The position numbers and the translations under genes are program-made. Below, one piece after another: positions 8,099-16,325 of a DNA stretch of 64,000 bases. The notes under the pieces were generated by a model, which was given only the letters and a program-made list of their open reading frames with translations, had not been told where the DNA came from and searched no databases. The first letter of the stretch is position 1. Each line of letters opens with the position of its first letter. Source of the stretch: Anaeromassilibacillus senegalensis (GTDB taxonomy: Bacteria; Bacillota; Clostridia; Oscillospirales; Acutalibacteraceae). The stretch covers positions 62,001 through 126,000 of the forward strand of contig NZ_JAFBIT010000002.1 of assembly GCF_021531715.1 (NCBI RefSeq). Reading direction: 5' to 3'.

Positions 8099-8956
8099 TT
8101 ACAGCTTGCTTCCACAGCTCTGGCAGAACTTGCCGCCCTCATAAGGTGCGCCGCAGTTGGGGCAGAATTTGGGCTTGGGTGCTTCCTGTACAGGTGCAGC
8201 AGCAAAGACCGGGGCAGGCTGCGCGCCGCGCTTGCCGTCTTCCACGGCCTGCTCGATCTTTTGACAGATGGCGGCGCATTCCGCATAGCGACGTCTCTCA
8301 GAGAAGTTTCCAAGCGTGTCGGCCTGCGCGCCCCGGGTGTTGATCCCGGCGCCCTGCAAAACACCTGCCAGAACCGCGCCGCCGATTCCGCCGCCCACAT
8401 CTCCCTCGGTCTCCAGAACGATGTCGCTGCTGTTAATCCGGAACTTGATTTCATGGAAATAAGGGTTGTTGCGAATCTCCATCCTGATATAGAAATCATG
8501 ATGGTGCTTGTATCTGGGCGGGCGGTAGCTGACCGTCTGGCCCTCGCTGTTGCGGTATTTAATTTCCTCGTGCCGCTCATCCACATCGGTAATGCAGGAA
8601 ACAACGTCTTTGAAGGAAATAATATCGGGGTTCACTGCCTTGTAGTCGGACTGATTGGTCACAAAGAAGCGGGTAGGAACGCCATTGACTTCTTCAATGT
8701 ACATGATGTACTCGTTCTTACCGAGCTGCCTGGAAATCCTGAAGCGCTCCAGTTCCTTTGCATTCTGCTGCCGGTATGCAATCTGCTCCTTGATCTCCGC
8801 CACGGTCGTATGTCTGCGATCTTCAAACCAGGGAGAAAGGAGCTTCAGGCAATCCTTGCAGATCTCGCCGTCTTCCAGCTTTTTATAGCCAAACATCCCC
8901 ACTTCTTTGCCGCAGATTTCACAATCCTGCTTCTTAAATCTGTCAAACAAACCCAT
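8099..8956 (-). CDS. DUF4428 protein with C-terminal zinc ribbon, paralogue 2
   Basis: 285 residues. N-terminal ribbon CEICGKEVG ... CKDC (about 11-35), a basic helix, then a beta-rich PH-like domain (about 75-190) containing ISFKDVVSCITD. A glycine-rich stretch GGGIGGAVLAG follows. An Ala/Pro linker leads to a second ribbon CPNCGAPYEGGKFCQSCG at the end. Paralogue 3 at 15364-16311 has the same order and similar residues. ATG 8956 with AAAAGGAG upstream. No secretion signal. It follows the receiver-like gene and is probably driven by the dyad promoter at 9490-9534. Molecular role unknown. Confidence 0.85.
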   Translation of the reverse strand: MGLFDRFKKQDCEICGKEVGMFGYKKLEDGEICKDCLKLLSPWFEDRRHTTVAEIKEQIAYRQQNAKELERFRISRQLGKNEYIMYIEEVNGVPTRFFVTNQSDYKAVNPDIISFKDVVSCITDVDERHEEIKYRNSEGQTVSYRPPRYKHHHDFYIRMEIRNNPYFHEIKFRINSSDIVLETEGDVGGGIGGAVLAGVLQGAGINTRGAQADTLGNFSERRRYAECAAICQKIEQAVEDGKRGAQPAPVFAAAPVQEAPKPKFCPNCGAPYEGGKFCQSCGSKL

Positions 8957-9050
8957 AATTGATTTCTCCTTTTCTCATTTCAGATTGCAGCTTCCGGCGG
9001 ATCGGTCAGCACGCGAAACCCGTTTCTTCCGCCCATCCCCGCCGTCCTGC

Positions 9051-9434
9051 TTACAACGCATCGATCACCGCTGAAAGATAAGTGGAAGAAACGGAGCCGT
9101 AGATGAAATTGTCGATCAGCCCGTCCTTCTTCGCCTGACGCACCTTGTCCGCCAGCTTCTTTTCGGTGTTCTCATCCACTACCAGTACAATTTTGCAGTT
9201 CGGATTCTGTGCTTTCACTTCACCTCGAATCTTCATGCGTTCCTCCAGCTTCCACGGCGTGTAGGCTGTGGCCTCCATGATCAGAATATTCGCTTGTGTA
9301 AAAGCGCATAGATCCGTGGTTTTGTCAGGGCTTTCACTTTGGTATACATCAAAGTCCGAATCAAATTTTTGCAGAGCCGTTGCAATGGCGTCGGCAAATA
9401 AAGCATTTTGCATATCAACAACAACTCTCCGCAT
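9051..9434 (-). CDS. stand-alone receiver-like (pseudo-receiver) protein
   Basis: 127 residues with the beta-alpha pattern of a CheY-type receiver: RRVVVD at strand 1, ANILIMEATAY at strand 3, CKIVLVVDENTEK at strand 4. The usual phospho-acceptor aspartate after strand 3 appears to be glutamate (IMEAT), a natural mimic of the phosphorylated state, and the late lysine is not evident. No output domain. ATG 9434 follows GGAGG with 8 bases; a GTG at 9443 overlaps that site and is unlikely. It is the first gene after the dyad promoter at 9490-9534. The receiver call rests on fold pattern only. Confidence 0.6.
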   Translation of the reverse strand: MRRVVVDMQNALFADAIATALQKFDSDFDVYQSESPDKTTDLCAFTQANILIMEATAYTPWKLEERMKIRGEVKAQNPNCKIVLVVDENTEKKLADKVRQAKKDGLIDNFIYGSVSSTYLSAVIDAL

Positions 9435-9489
9435 TTGCATCACCTCCGTTCAGAATGTAAAATTGACAACACAGATTTGTATCGTGATC

Positions 9490-9534
9490 ATTATACTGGC
9501 TTTTTTTCGATCGCGCCCTGTCCCTAAGTACAGG
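9490..9534 (-). promoter_or_regulatory. dyad-activated promoter P1
   Basis: On the minus strand TATAAT at 9490-9495 is preceded by no -35 box. Instead an inverted repeat CCTGTCCCTAAGTACAGG (9517-9534) is centred about 42 bases from the expected transcription start. The same arrangement with identical spacing recurs at 18304-18348. Similarity between the two copies extends from about 9467 to 9577. This is the position used by LuxR/NarL-type activators that touch RNA polymerase. The likely regulator is the response regulator at 18417. Confidence 0.75.
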
Positions 9535-9618
9535 TTCGGGCACTATTTTTCGGAAAAAGTTGCAAAAATACCCGGCTATTTCTCCTGTCTGCGCAGCACA
9601 TTCAAATATGATAACTGT

Positions 9619-10689
9619 CTATTCTGCCTGTTCCAACCTTCCATCAAGGTCGAAGTCCACAATCGTCTGATTTTCCGAAACCATTGCATAAAAGCCTTGG
9701 GTTTGCTCTTTCCATCTTATCGTCGATTTATGATTGCCATAATAATAGATATAGTTATGGTGAATGAGCTCGGAATTCTCCTTTGCATAGAACCGGAAGC
9801 CATGCCCCCAACCATCATGCGGGAACTCAAACTCGAAGCCTTTCTCTGTTTCCTCGAACTCCAGATCCAGCTCCGGGGTAAAGGTCTGCTCCGACAGGAT
9901 CATTCCGTTTGTGGAGGAATCTCTCTTCTCCTCCCTGACATGGACGGCGCCCCACAGAACATACTCGTTTCCTTCCAGTAATACACCGTATTCATAGAAG
10001 CCGGCATTGCCGCTGCCATATGTAACGGTCTGTGTGTTATTTGCCATTGTCAGGCCGTCAATCACAGAACCGCATTGCCCGGACAGCGTTTCAAACGCTT
10101 CCAAATTAAAAATGGAAAGGTCCGTATCATCGGGTACCGATATCCGGGCTTTGCTGATATGGATGGGAGGCCGCGAATCGGGGTTCCGGACGAATGCATC
10201 CAGATCCTTCACGCCTGCCGGAAGTCCATAATCGAAGCTGTCAAAATGTTCCGGGTCATGGGAAGGAGCCAGGATACTGCAGAAAAACTCATCGCCGTCA
10301 TTTTCCTGTACGATACGCATGCATTCATAGAGATAGGCTGCCACGGCCCGGTCAAGGGCACGCTGTGTGTCCTGATCCATTTTGAAATACACGTCTCCGG
10401 TCTCCGTATCAACTGCGAAATCTCTTGCCTGATCCTTCTCCACGATGGAGCCGTATGCATATCCCGTCAGATATTCATTGCCGTCCCCCCTCCACATCAG
10501 GCGATCCGCTGTACATTCACGCAGTTCTGCTCCCGGCATATTTTTGTTGAGCCAGCCTTGCATCAGCTCGGTACCTTTTTGGGTAATCTGGCCAGCATCC
10601 TCCTGCTCATACATGGGCCTGAGGGGATAACAGCCGGAAAGGCAGAGAAGAACCGCTAACAAAATGACAAAGTATCGTGTTTTTTTCAT
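9619..10689 (-). CDS. lipoprotein of unknown function
   Basis: 356 residues with a lipoprotein signal MKKTRYFVILLAVLLCLSGC, so anchored outside the membrane. The N-terminal part (about 35-130) resembles a small cystatin/NTF2-like alpha-beta domain (MQGWLNKNMPGAELREC ... DTETGDVYFKM). The C-terminal half is beta-rich and aromatic with no recognised family. ATG 10689 has GAGGTG 9 bases upstream; the frame's earlier start lacks a ribosome site. It sits in the leftward series of lipoproteins and zinc-ribbon proteins, with the P1 promoter just past its end. Confidence 0.75.
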   Translation of the reverse strand: MKKTRYFVILLAVLLCLSGCYPLRPMYEQEDAGQITQKGTELMQGWLNKNMPGAELRECTADRLMWRGDGNEYLTGYAYGSIVEKDQARDFAVDTETGDVYFKMDQDTQRALDRAVAAYLYECMRIVQENDGDEFFCSILAPSHDPEHFDSFDYGLPAGVKDLDAFVRNPDSRPPIHISKARISVPDDTDLSIFNLEAFETLSGQCGSVIDGLTMANNTQTVTYGSGNAGFYEYGVLLEGNEYVLWGAVHVREEKRDSSTNGMILSEQTFTPELDLEFEETEKGFEFEFPHDGWGHGFRFYAKENSELIHHNYIYYYGNHKSTIRWKEQTQGFYAMVSENQTIVDFDLDGRLEQAE

Positions 10690-10779
10690 ATGGGAGCACA
10701 CCTCACGATGCTTTTTTCTTCAAATTGTATTCTTCTGGATCGTGGGCAGAACGCTCCCGAATCATCCTTGTCCCGTTCA

Positions 10780-12006
10780 CTATCTGGATATCTCCCCCGG
10801 AAGAATAAACTGCGTCTCCAATGGGTCTGCCTCCTCCAGCAGCAAGGAGTCGTCGTAGCCGCTGACTGCAATGGCGAAACGGCGCAGGCTGCCTTCCGCG
10901 TCCACATAGGAGATGCCATAGGCAGGCAGATCACCGGGGAAGATCAGCTGTACCGCCACGGGGGTGTCCGGGGTCATGACGGAGGGCAGGTTGTCCCTCT
11001 CCTCGTCCAGCTCCACCGGGGTGGCCGAGAAGATAACGGCGCCGGTCTCCGTAAAGTCTTCCGCGAACAGATCCAGCAGGGTGAAGTCCGTCACCCTGCT
11101 ATCGGTCGTAAAGAGGATGCAGCAGGAGTCCGGACCGTCGTACAGGGTGACCCAGTCGCAGTCCACGTCCCCAGCCTCTGTCAGATACCGGACCGACACC
11201 GGCCCCCCGGATTCATTGGCGCTCCCGCCGTCTATCCCGGAGAAGGGCGTCAGGGGCAGTGGATCCCCCGGGGTGTCCAGCGCCCAGAAATCCTCTGCGG
11301 TCATGTCTGCCTTCTCCGATTCCGCCGGGTCCCAGCTTCCGGTTTCGTTGCGATAAACCTCCAGATCACCGTCGCTGTTGAGGCTGGTAAAGAGGAAGCT
11401 CTCACATTCCAGCCCGGTTCCGTTTTTGGTGAGATAAAACACGCCCTGGCCGCTTTCCGATGCGCTGTTGGAGCCGTAGTAGTAGAAGTATCCATCGCCC
11501 ATGTAGACGTAGCTGCTGCGGTACCAGCCCTCAAAGACCAGCTCCGGCTTGCCGTCCACCAGGGTATAGAGGGCATTGGTCATTCCGCTGCATTCTCCTA
11601 CCGCCAACTCCGGGATCCCGTCGCCGCTGAGGTCTTCTATCAGATAGCCCATCTCATACACGGCATTGTCCCCCGCGGCCCGGGCGGTCTCCAAAACACC
11701 CATTTCACCGGGCGTATCGCTGTCCTGGCCGAAGGGGTCGGACACCAGGGTGCGGAATCGCTCCACCAGCTCGCTGTAGGCCAGGTCGGGGTCGGCGGCC
11801 TGCTCCGGTGTCTGTTCCGATGTCTGCTCCGGGTCTTTCGTGTCCGCCGGCTTTTCATCTCCCTGTTCCGGAATCTGTTGATCTGCTGCAGAAACAGGGG
11901 ACGATTCCTCGCCGCTTGGCGAACTGTTGGCCGCTGGCCGTCTGCCGCAGGCCGTCATAGTTGCCAGCACCAAAATACTCAAGAAAAAAGCGATATATCG
12001 TTTCAT
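10780..12006 (-). CDS. lipoprotein with VCBS/FG-GAP-like segments
   Basis: 408 residues. Signal peptide ending in ATMTAC, then a Ser/Glu/Pro-rich linker to about residue 75. The segments EDLSGDGIPELAVGE and SLNSDGDLEVY resemble calcium-binding repeats seen in VCBS/FG-GAP-like surface proteins. The remainder is acidic and beta-rich, with no catalytic motif recognised. The start ATG 12006 is the only sensible one, directly before the signal. Likely tethered to the cell surface. It belongs to the same leftward accessory block as the other lipoproteins. Confidence 0.75.
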   Translation of the reverse strand: MKRYIAFFLSILVLATMTACGRRPAANSSPSGEESSPVSAADQQIPEQGDEKPADTKDPEQTSEQTPEQAADPDLAYSELVERFRTLVSDPFGQDSDTPGEMGVLETARAAGDNAVYEMGYLIEDLSGDGIPELAVGECSGMTNALYTLVDGKPELVFEGWYRSSYVYMGDGYFYYYGSNSASESGQGVFYLTKNGTGLECESFLFTSLNSDGDLEVYRNETGSWDPAESEKADMTAEDFWALDTPGDPLPLTPFSGIDGGSANESGGPVSVRYLTEAGDVDCDWVTLYDGPDSCCILFTTDSRVTDFTLLDLFAEDFTETGAVIFSATPVELDEERDNLPSVMTPDTPVAVQLIFPGDLPAYGISYVDAEGSLRRFAIAVSGYDDSLLLEEADPLETQFILPGEISR

Positions 12007-12098
12007 ATTCTCTCACTCCTTGGTTCGTTTCCGCATTTTGCCGGACGATTTGACCGTGTGGTATGATCGGCTCTCCCACACGGCAAGGGGAGTCTCCG

Positions 12099-12668
12099 CT
12101 ATGCCCACGGGTCGGAAGCCTTGGGCGTGCGCACGCCGGTGAGCAGATACTGTTCCCACAAAAACCACTTGCCGTCGCTGCCCCGCTGACGGAGCTTGAT
12201 CGGGCGGGGACTGTCCGCACCGCCGCAGGGAATGAACAGCTTCCTGTATCCTGCTTCCTCATCGGATCCATGATTGCTCTCGATGATGATTGTGTACGGT
12301 GTAGTCGGGGTGTATTGATTGTCTGGCGTAGAGCCGACAAAATAGGTGAACGGCAGATAGGTTTTGCCGTCACGGAAACGGTCGTTGAGGAAGGATATCT
12401 CCTGTCCGTTCAGGGGACGGGGGCCGCGCAGCCAGTTTAACATCTCGGTACCGATATTCTTATCTGCGGCATAGGCGCAGAGCGCCAGCACTGTCAGCGC
12501 CGCCGTTTTGAACGGCGTGTCGAGACTGGCTTCGGGGAGCGCCTGCAGCTCGGCAAGGCTTTCCGGCAGGGCGGCAAAGGTAAAGGTCTCCCGCTTGCTG
12601 ACCGCCGTCTGGACGGCGGTAGTTACCGCCTGCTGTGCCGTGTTCTTCAGCTTGTCAAAAACACTCAT
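12099..12668 (-). CDS. DUF6935-like hypothetical protein
   Basis: 189 residues starting MSVFDKLKNTAQQAVTTAVQ, an amphipathic helix, followed by a compact alpha/beta domain containing FLNDRFRDGKTYLPFTYFVGS, PYTIIIES and KWFLWEQYLL. I recall this pattern as DUF6935, but the match needs a profile search. No signal peptide. ATG 12668 has GAGGA 9 bases upstream; the GTG at 12674 is too close to it. A hairpin of CCGTGTG and CACACGG lies past the stop at 12052-12082. Confidence 0.65.
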   Translation of the reverse strand: MSVFDKLKNTAQQAVTTAVQTAVSKRETFTFAALPESLAELQALPEASLDTPFKTAALTVLALCAYAADKNIGTEMLNWLRGPRPLNGQEISFLNDRFRDGKTYLPFTYFVGSTPDNQYTPTTPYTIIIESNHGSDEEAGYRKLFIPCGGADSPRPIKLRQRGSDGKWFLWEQYLLTGVRTPKASDPWA

Positions 12669-12698
12669 ATGCACTCATCCTCAGAATGTTTTGTTTCG

Positions 12699-13508
12699 TC
12701 AGAACTTTCCGCCGCCTCCGCCGTGGGTTTGCCCGGAGGAGGATGTGTGGGAGGAGGAACCGCCGGAGCCGCTTCCCGATTTCGGCTTTTCCCTGCGTTC
12801 CATCGTGTGATACAGGAACATATCCCGGCTTTCCGTTATGCTCATACTGTTTGATTTCACATAGCTTGCGGCGGCAGACTGCATCCGCACCGATTTTAGT
12901 TTTGCTTTCATGGAGCCGGTAACGATCAGGGCGATCACCAGTCCGATCGCCATGGAGATCAGCAGACATTTGCCAGCGCTAAACGGTGCTTTCGGCATAT
13001 GGCCGCCGTCATAGGGCTGACCGGTTTTTGCCTGCGTGATAAATTCATCGCACAGATCGGCATACGCAGCAAACGCCGCCATATAATCTCCGTCCGAAAG
13101 ATCGGGCAAAAATTGATTGGAGATATATTCGATGCCGTCGTCGGTGATGGCCGTCATGCCGTATCCGCAGGTGGAAAGGTGCCAGTCCCAATCCTCCGTG
13201 CTGACAAGGAGCAGCACACCGTCGCAGGCCTTGCCAAAGCCGTAGCCGTTGTTGTCATAAAAATCGTCGGCATAGGCTTCGGGCGTTTTTCCGTTCAGTG
13301 CGTCCGTTGTCACCACTACGATATCCACCTGCTGCCGCTGGCTGATCTCGTCCAGCTTGTCAAGCAGTTCGCTTTGCTCTGAGCCGGTCAGAAGCCTGGC
13401 GTTATCCACAAGGCGAGGCATATTTGACGAGGCAAACGCCGGAACTGCCATCGTCACACACAGGAGCAGGGCGAGCAATACGCCGAAAAGTTGTTTCCTC
13501 ATTTTCAT
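12699..13508 (-). CDS. TPM-domain membrane protein (YdjH/YgcG-like)
   Basis: 269 residues: signal peptide to about residue 27 (AVPAFA), a TPM domain (about 30-165: VDNARLLTGSEQSELLDKLDEI, VDIVVVTTD, GVLLLVSTEDWDW), one membrane helix (about 185-205), a basic cytosolic helix, and a Gly/Ser-rich tail ending GGGGGKF. TPM domains sit outside the membrane; some have phosphatase activity and others act in complex assembly. Adjacent to a YdjG-like zinc-ribbon protein, as in the ydjFGHI operon of Bacillus subtilis, where YdjG, YdjH and YdjI form a membrane complex linked to PspA-type stress defence. ATG 13508 follows GAGGAGGAACGAACA. Confidence 0.85.
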   Translation of the reverse strand: MKMRKQLFGVLLALLLCVTMAVPAFASSNMPRLVDNARLLTGSEQSELLDKLDEISQRQQVDIVVVTTDALNGKTPEAYADDFYDNNGYGFGKACDGVLLLVSTEDWDWHLSTCGYGMTAITDDGIEYISNQFLPDLSDGDYMAAFAAYADLCDEFITQAKTGQPYDGGHMPKAPFSAGKCLLISMAIGLVIALIVTGSMKAKLKSVRMQSAAASYVKSNSMSITESRDMFLYHTMERREKPKSGSGSGGSSSHTSSSGQTHGGGGGKF

Positions 13509-13521
13509 TGTTCGTTCCTCC

Positions 13522-14610
13522 TCACTGTAAAAACCATACCAGATAGGACAGCCCAAACAGCGCTGCGCTCACCGTACCGAACAAGCCGAACAGCCATTTT
13601 TTATACGCCGATTTGTCCATGGGCAGGTCGCCCACCAGCTTGCCGGTCTGTCCGTTCATGGCGAAGGTATATTTCTGTCCCTTCCATGTGGTATTCAGCA
13701 GCCATACGGGATACAGAGCGTATTTTGCCTTGCCATTATGCAGCAAAATGTTGGACGATTCCGGCAAAACGGAAGAGTAGCCCTTCACCGTCCCGGCAAA
13801 GGCGTCCGCCGCGCTTTGCTTGATGCGCTGATTGGCACGGTCGATGCTCTGCTGTGCGTCCACATCGTATTTATCCGCAAGATAACCGGCGAGATAGGCG
13901 GTCTGAAAATCCACCGCATCGGAAAAATCAAAGGGTTCGATGGATTCCATCAGATCATCCGCCATTTTCGTAGAGCCGTCCACCGGCACTCGCTCAAATC
14001 CGATGCTGCCGCCGCGAATGACTGCGTAATAGCTGGTCTCGGTATAGTGATATCTGCTGTCACTCCAGGAGCGAACCCTCGTGGCTTTATAGCGAACATG
14101 GGCCTCCGCATCGGCATCAAACAGCCAGAACGGGACATATACGCCCTTGACCTCGTCAATATGGTTCTGATCCTTAAAAACCTTCGGCAGCAGTCGTTTG
14201 CTGCCATAATGCTTCATAAGCGCAGCTTTGGCCGCCTTTTTATCCATCTTAAAAGGAATGACATAGTCAGGGCGCAGCGCACCTGCGAACTGACCCATCA
14301 TCACCACGGGATTGCCGCAGAAGGGGCAGGCCGTGGCGGCAGTGGTCTCATCGCCCACGATCTCGCCGCCGCAGGACTTGCACACATAGCTGCGCAAATT
14401 CTCCGTTTCTCCCTGCTGCCACTCGCCGCCCGCCGCCGTTTCCCACTGCATATCGTCGGGCTGCTCGGTTTTCAGGGCATCGTCATAGCCTTGCAGAGTC
14501 TCCATGTCAAACTCGGTGCCGCAATACGGACATTTCATCTTTTGCGCAGTGCTGTCAAACTCGATGGCACCGCCGCAGCATGGGCATTTATATTCCTGTA
14601 ACAGATTCAT
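13522..14610 (-). CDS. YdjG-like double zinc-ribbon membrane protein
   Basis: 362 residues. Two N-terminal zinc ribbons: CPCCGG ... CPYCG (about 9-32) and CKSCGGE ... CPFCG (about 77-98). A large alpha/beta domain (about 105-335) follows with the conserved-looking VYVPFWLFDADAEAHVRYKATR and YALYPVWLLNTTWKG. A single C-terminal membrane helix ends the protein (about 340-360). This is the architecture of B. subtilis YdjG. The TPM gene starts 14 bases past its stop. Start ATG 14610 with GGAG upstream. It is the likely scaffold of an SPFH-TPM membrane complex; no enzymatic role is visible. Confidence 0.85.
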   Translation of the reverse strand: MNLLQEYKCPCCGGAIEFDSTAQKMKCPYCGTEFDMETLQGYDDALKTEQPDDMQWETAAGGEWQQGETENLRSYVCKSCGGEIVGDETTAATACPFCGNPVVMMGQFAGALRPDYVIPFKMDKKAAKAALMKHYGSKRLLPKVFKDQNHIDEVKGVYVPFWLFDADAEAHVRYKATRVRSWSDSRYHYTETSYYAVIRGGSIGFERVPVDGSTKMADDLMESIEPFDFSDAVDFQTAYLAGYLADKYDVDAQQSIDRANQRIKQSAADAFAGTVKGYSSVLPESSNILLHNGKAKYALYPVWLLNTTWKGQKYTFAMNGQTGKLVGDLPMDKSAYKKWLFGLFGTVSAALFGLSYLVWFLQ

Positions 14611-14745
14611 GTGTCATTTCTCCTTGTTTGCGAAGCGCAGCTGTTTTTGCAGCACTGCCGAAAGGAATATACCCAGACTGAACTGAGAAAAAGCTGGGCT
14701 GCCGCTTTCGTTGTGCGGGATGCTGTTTACTTTCAGCATTTCTTG

Positions 14746-15273
14746 TCATTTCTCTTGTTTTTTGAATTCGACGGTTTTGCTGTCGTCTGCAAGCGCAATC
14801 TCCATGATCAGTCTGCCGCTGGGATCTTCATCAGAAGCTTCATGGAAAAAGGAAGTGATTTCCCACGCAGGTGATCCATCTTTCCTCTGCAATCCGTAGG
14901 AATCCAAGAAAAACTCCGTAGACTGGACGCTGCCCGGTTGAAGATAGACAAATTGGATATGATCATCCAGCAACGGCTCGCCATCCAGCGAAAGTATGAT
15001 GCGGCAGTCACTGTCCAGCTCTATGACATAGTGCCCGTCCTCACTTGACCAAGTGCCTGTGATCACCTGAAGCAGTTTCTCATTATCGACGTATGTATGA
15101 TCGCCATCCAGTATAAGGGGAGTCTCTGATCCATCCATATCGTCCGGATTCATCGTGCCGCCATTCTCCATGATCTGGTCAGCAGCAAAATAACGAAACA
15201 GAAGAACTCCAGTCACGCCCAAAACCGTCAGCGCAAGCAGCGCAATCAAGAATACGCTCAAAACCTTTTTCAT
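14746..15273 (-). CDS. membrane-anchored hypothetical protein
   Basis: 175 residues with one N-terminal membrane helix (MKKVLSVFLIALLALTVLGV ...) and no lipobox, so the rest is probably outside. The C-terminal domain (about 65-170) begins VITGTWSSEDGHYVIELDSDC and resembles short lipocalin-like/DUF5640-type beta domains such as the one ending the 5372 lipoprotein. ATG 15273 follows a GGGAGG site; the upstream GTG overlaps it. Unrecognised beyond this. Confidence 0.7.
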   Translation of the reverse strand: MKKVLSVFLIALLALTVLGVTGVLLFRYFAADQIMENGGTMNPDDMDGSETPLILDGDHTYVDNEKLLQVITGTWSSEDGHYVIELDSDCRIILSLDGEPLLDDHIQFVYLQPGSVQSTEFFLDSYGLQRKDGSPAWEITSFFHEASDEDPSGRLIMEIALADDSKTVEFKKQEK

Positions 15274-15363
15274 ACCCACCTCCCTCCTCCTAATGAGGAT
15301 TCCTGATGCCCGGGCGGCGTCCCCAATGTCCGGCGGCGCACCCCGGCCTTTTCGCTCAGTACT

Positions 15364-16311
15364 CTACGGTCTTTTTGCTCCGCAGCTTTCGCAGAACTTG
15401 CTGGAATTCTGAGCACCGCAGGAGGGACAGATCCAGCTCTGCGGAACGCTTTGCTGCATCGGGGCGGAATTGCCCTGCGGATCCAATTTATCCAGCATCA
15501 GCTGTGCCTTAGCAACATCTTTTGCGGTTTTCAGCATGCTCTCATCCGATACCGGCTTTCCGCAATGGCTGCAGTTAAGGGTGCCCATGTTTGGAAGCTT
15601 GCAGAATCTGCAGGTCCACGGGTTAGTCTTGATGACGGTCTCTATAATCTCCTGTTCACGGGCTTTGAGAGCAGGGTCGACAGAAGCCGCAGAATCGTTT
15701 TGCCCGTAAGACTTACGCTGACTTCCGATCAGAATATCGTACAGGTTGTGCATCTGCTCCTCATACTGGCGGTAAAGGTTGGTGTAGGGGCTATCGGGGC
15801 GATTGCCGCTGCTTAATTCCAGCTCAATCTTGTCGAACCACGGAGAGTCCACCAGAATTGTGACATTAAACTCGTAGTCGTACTCATAGCGGCGTGGGTT
15901 GTAGCTTTTGCTCTTGCCCTCATCGTCCTTATAATAGATTTCGGTTTTGTTTTCGTGAATATCGGTGTCAACCCCTGTGACCTGCGAAAAGGAGATCAGG
16001 TCGGGGTTTTCGTCCCGCCAGTTGGAGGCAGTGGTCACAATAAACTTCGCACCGGCTCTATCCACATACACCTTTTTAAATCTACCGAAGGTACTGTCAG
16101 GGCGGAAATCCGCCAAACGGCGCTCGTTTTCCTCGCGGTAGGCAAGCTGCTGCCTGATTTCCTCCACGGTGGAATTGCGGCGATCGCTGAAAAATGGCGA
16201 TAGCTTCCGTGCGCAATTCTTGCAGAGATTGCCGTCCTCTAATTTGCGGTTGCCGAGCAGTCCGATCTTTTCGCCGCAGATGTCACAGTATTTTTTATCA
16301 AATAATCCCAT
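15364..16311 (-). CDS. DUF4428 protein with extra zinc ribbons, paralogue 3
   Basis: 315 residues. N-terminal ribbon CDICGEKIG ... CKNC (about 9-33), SPFFSDRRNSTVEEIRQQ, a PH-like beta domain (about 75-170), then a linker and two more ribbons: CRFCKLPNMGTLNCSHCG (about 234-251) and the terminal CPSCGAQNSSKFCESCG. Close in order and wording to paralogue 2 at 8099-8956, so the block contains internal gene duplication. ATG 16311 with AAAGAG upstream, 15 bases after the SPFH gene. No secretion signal. Confidence 0.85.
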   Translation of the reverse strand: MGLFDKKYCDICGEKIGLLGNRKLEDGNLCKNCARKLSPFFSDRRNSTVEEIRQQLAYREENERRLADFRPDSTFGRFKKVYVDRAGAKFIVTTASNWRDENPDLISFSQVTGVDTDIHENKTEIYYKDDEGKSKSYNPRRYEYDYEFNVTILVDSPWFDKIELELSSGNRPDSPYTNLYRQYEEQMHNLYDILIGSQRKSYGQNDSAASVDPALKAREQEIIETVIKTNPWTCRFCKLPNMGTLNCSHCGKPVSDESMLKTAKDVAKAQLMLDKLDPQGNSAPMQQSVPQSWICPSCGAQNSSKFCESCGAKRP

Positions 16312-16325
16312 ATCTCTTTCCCCCG

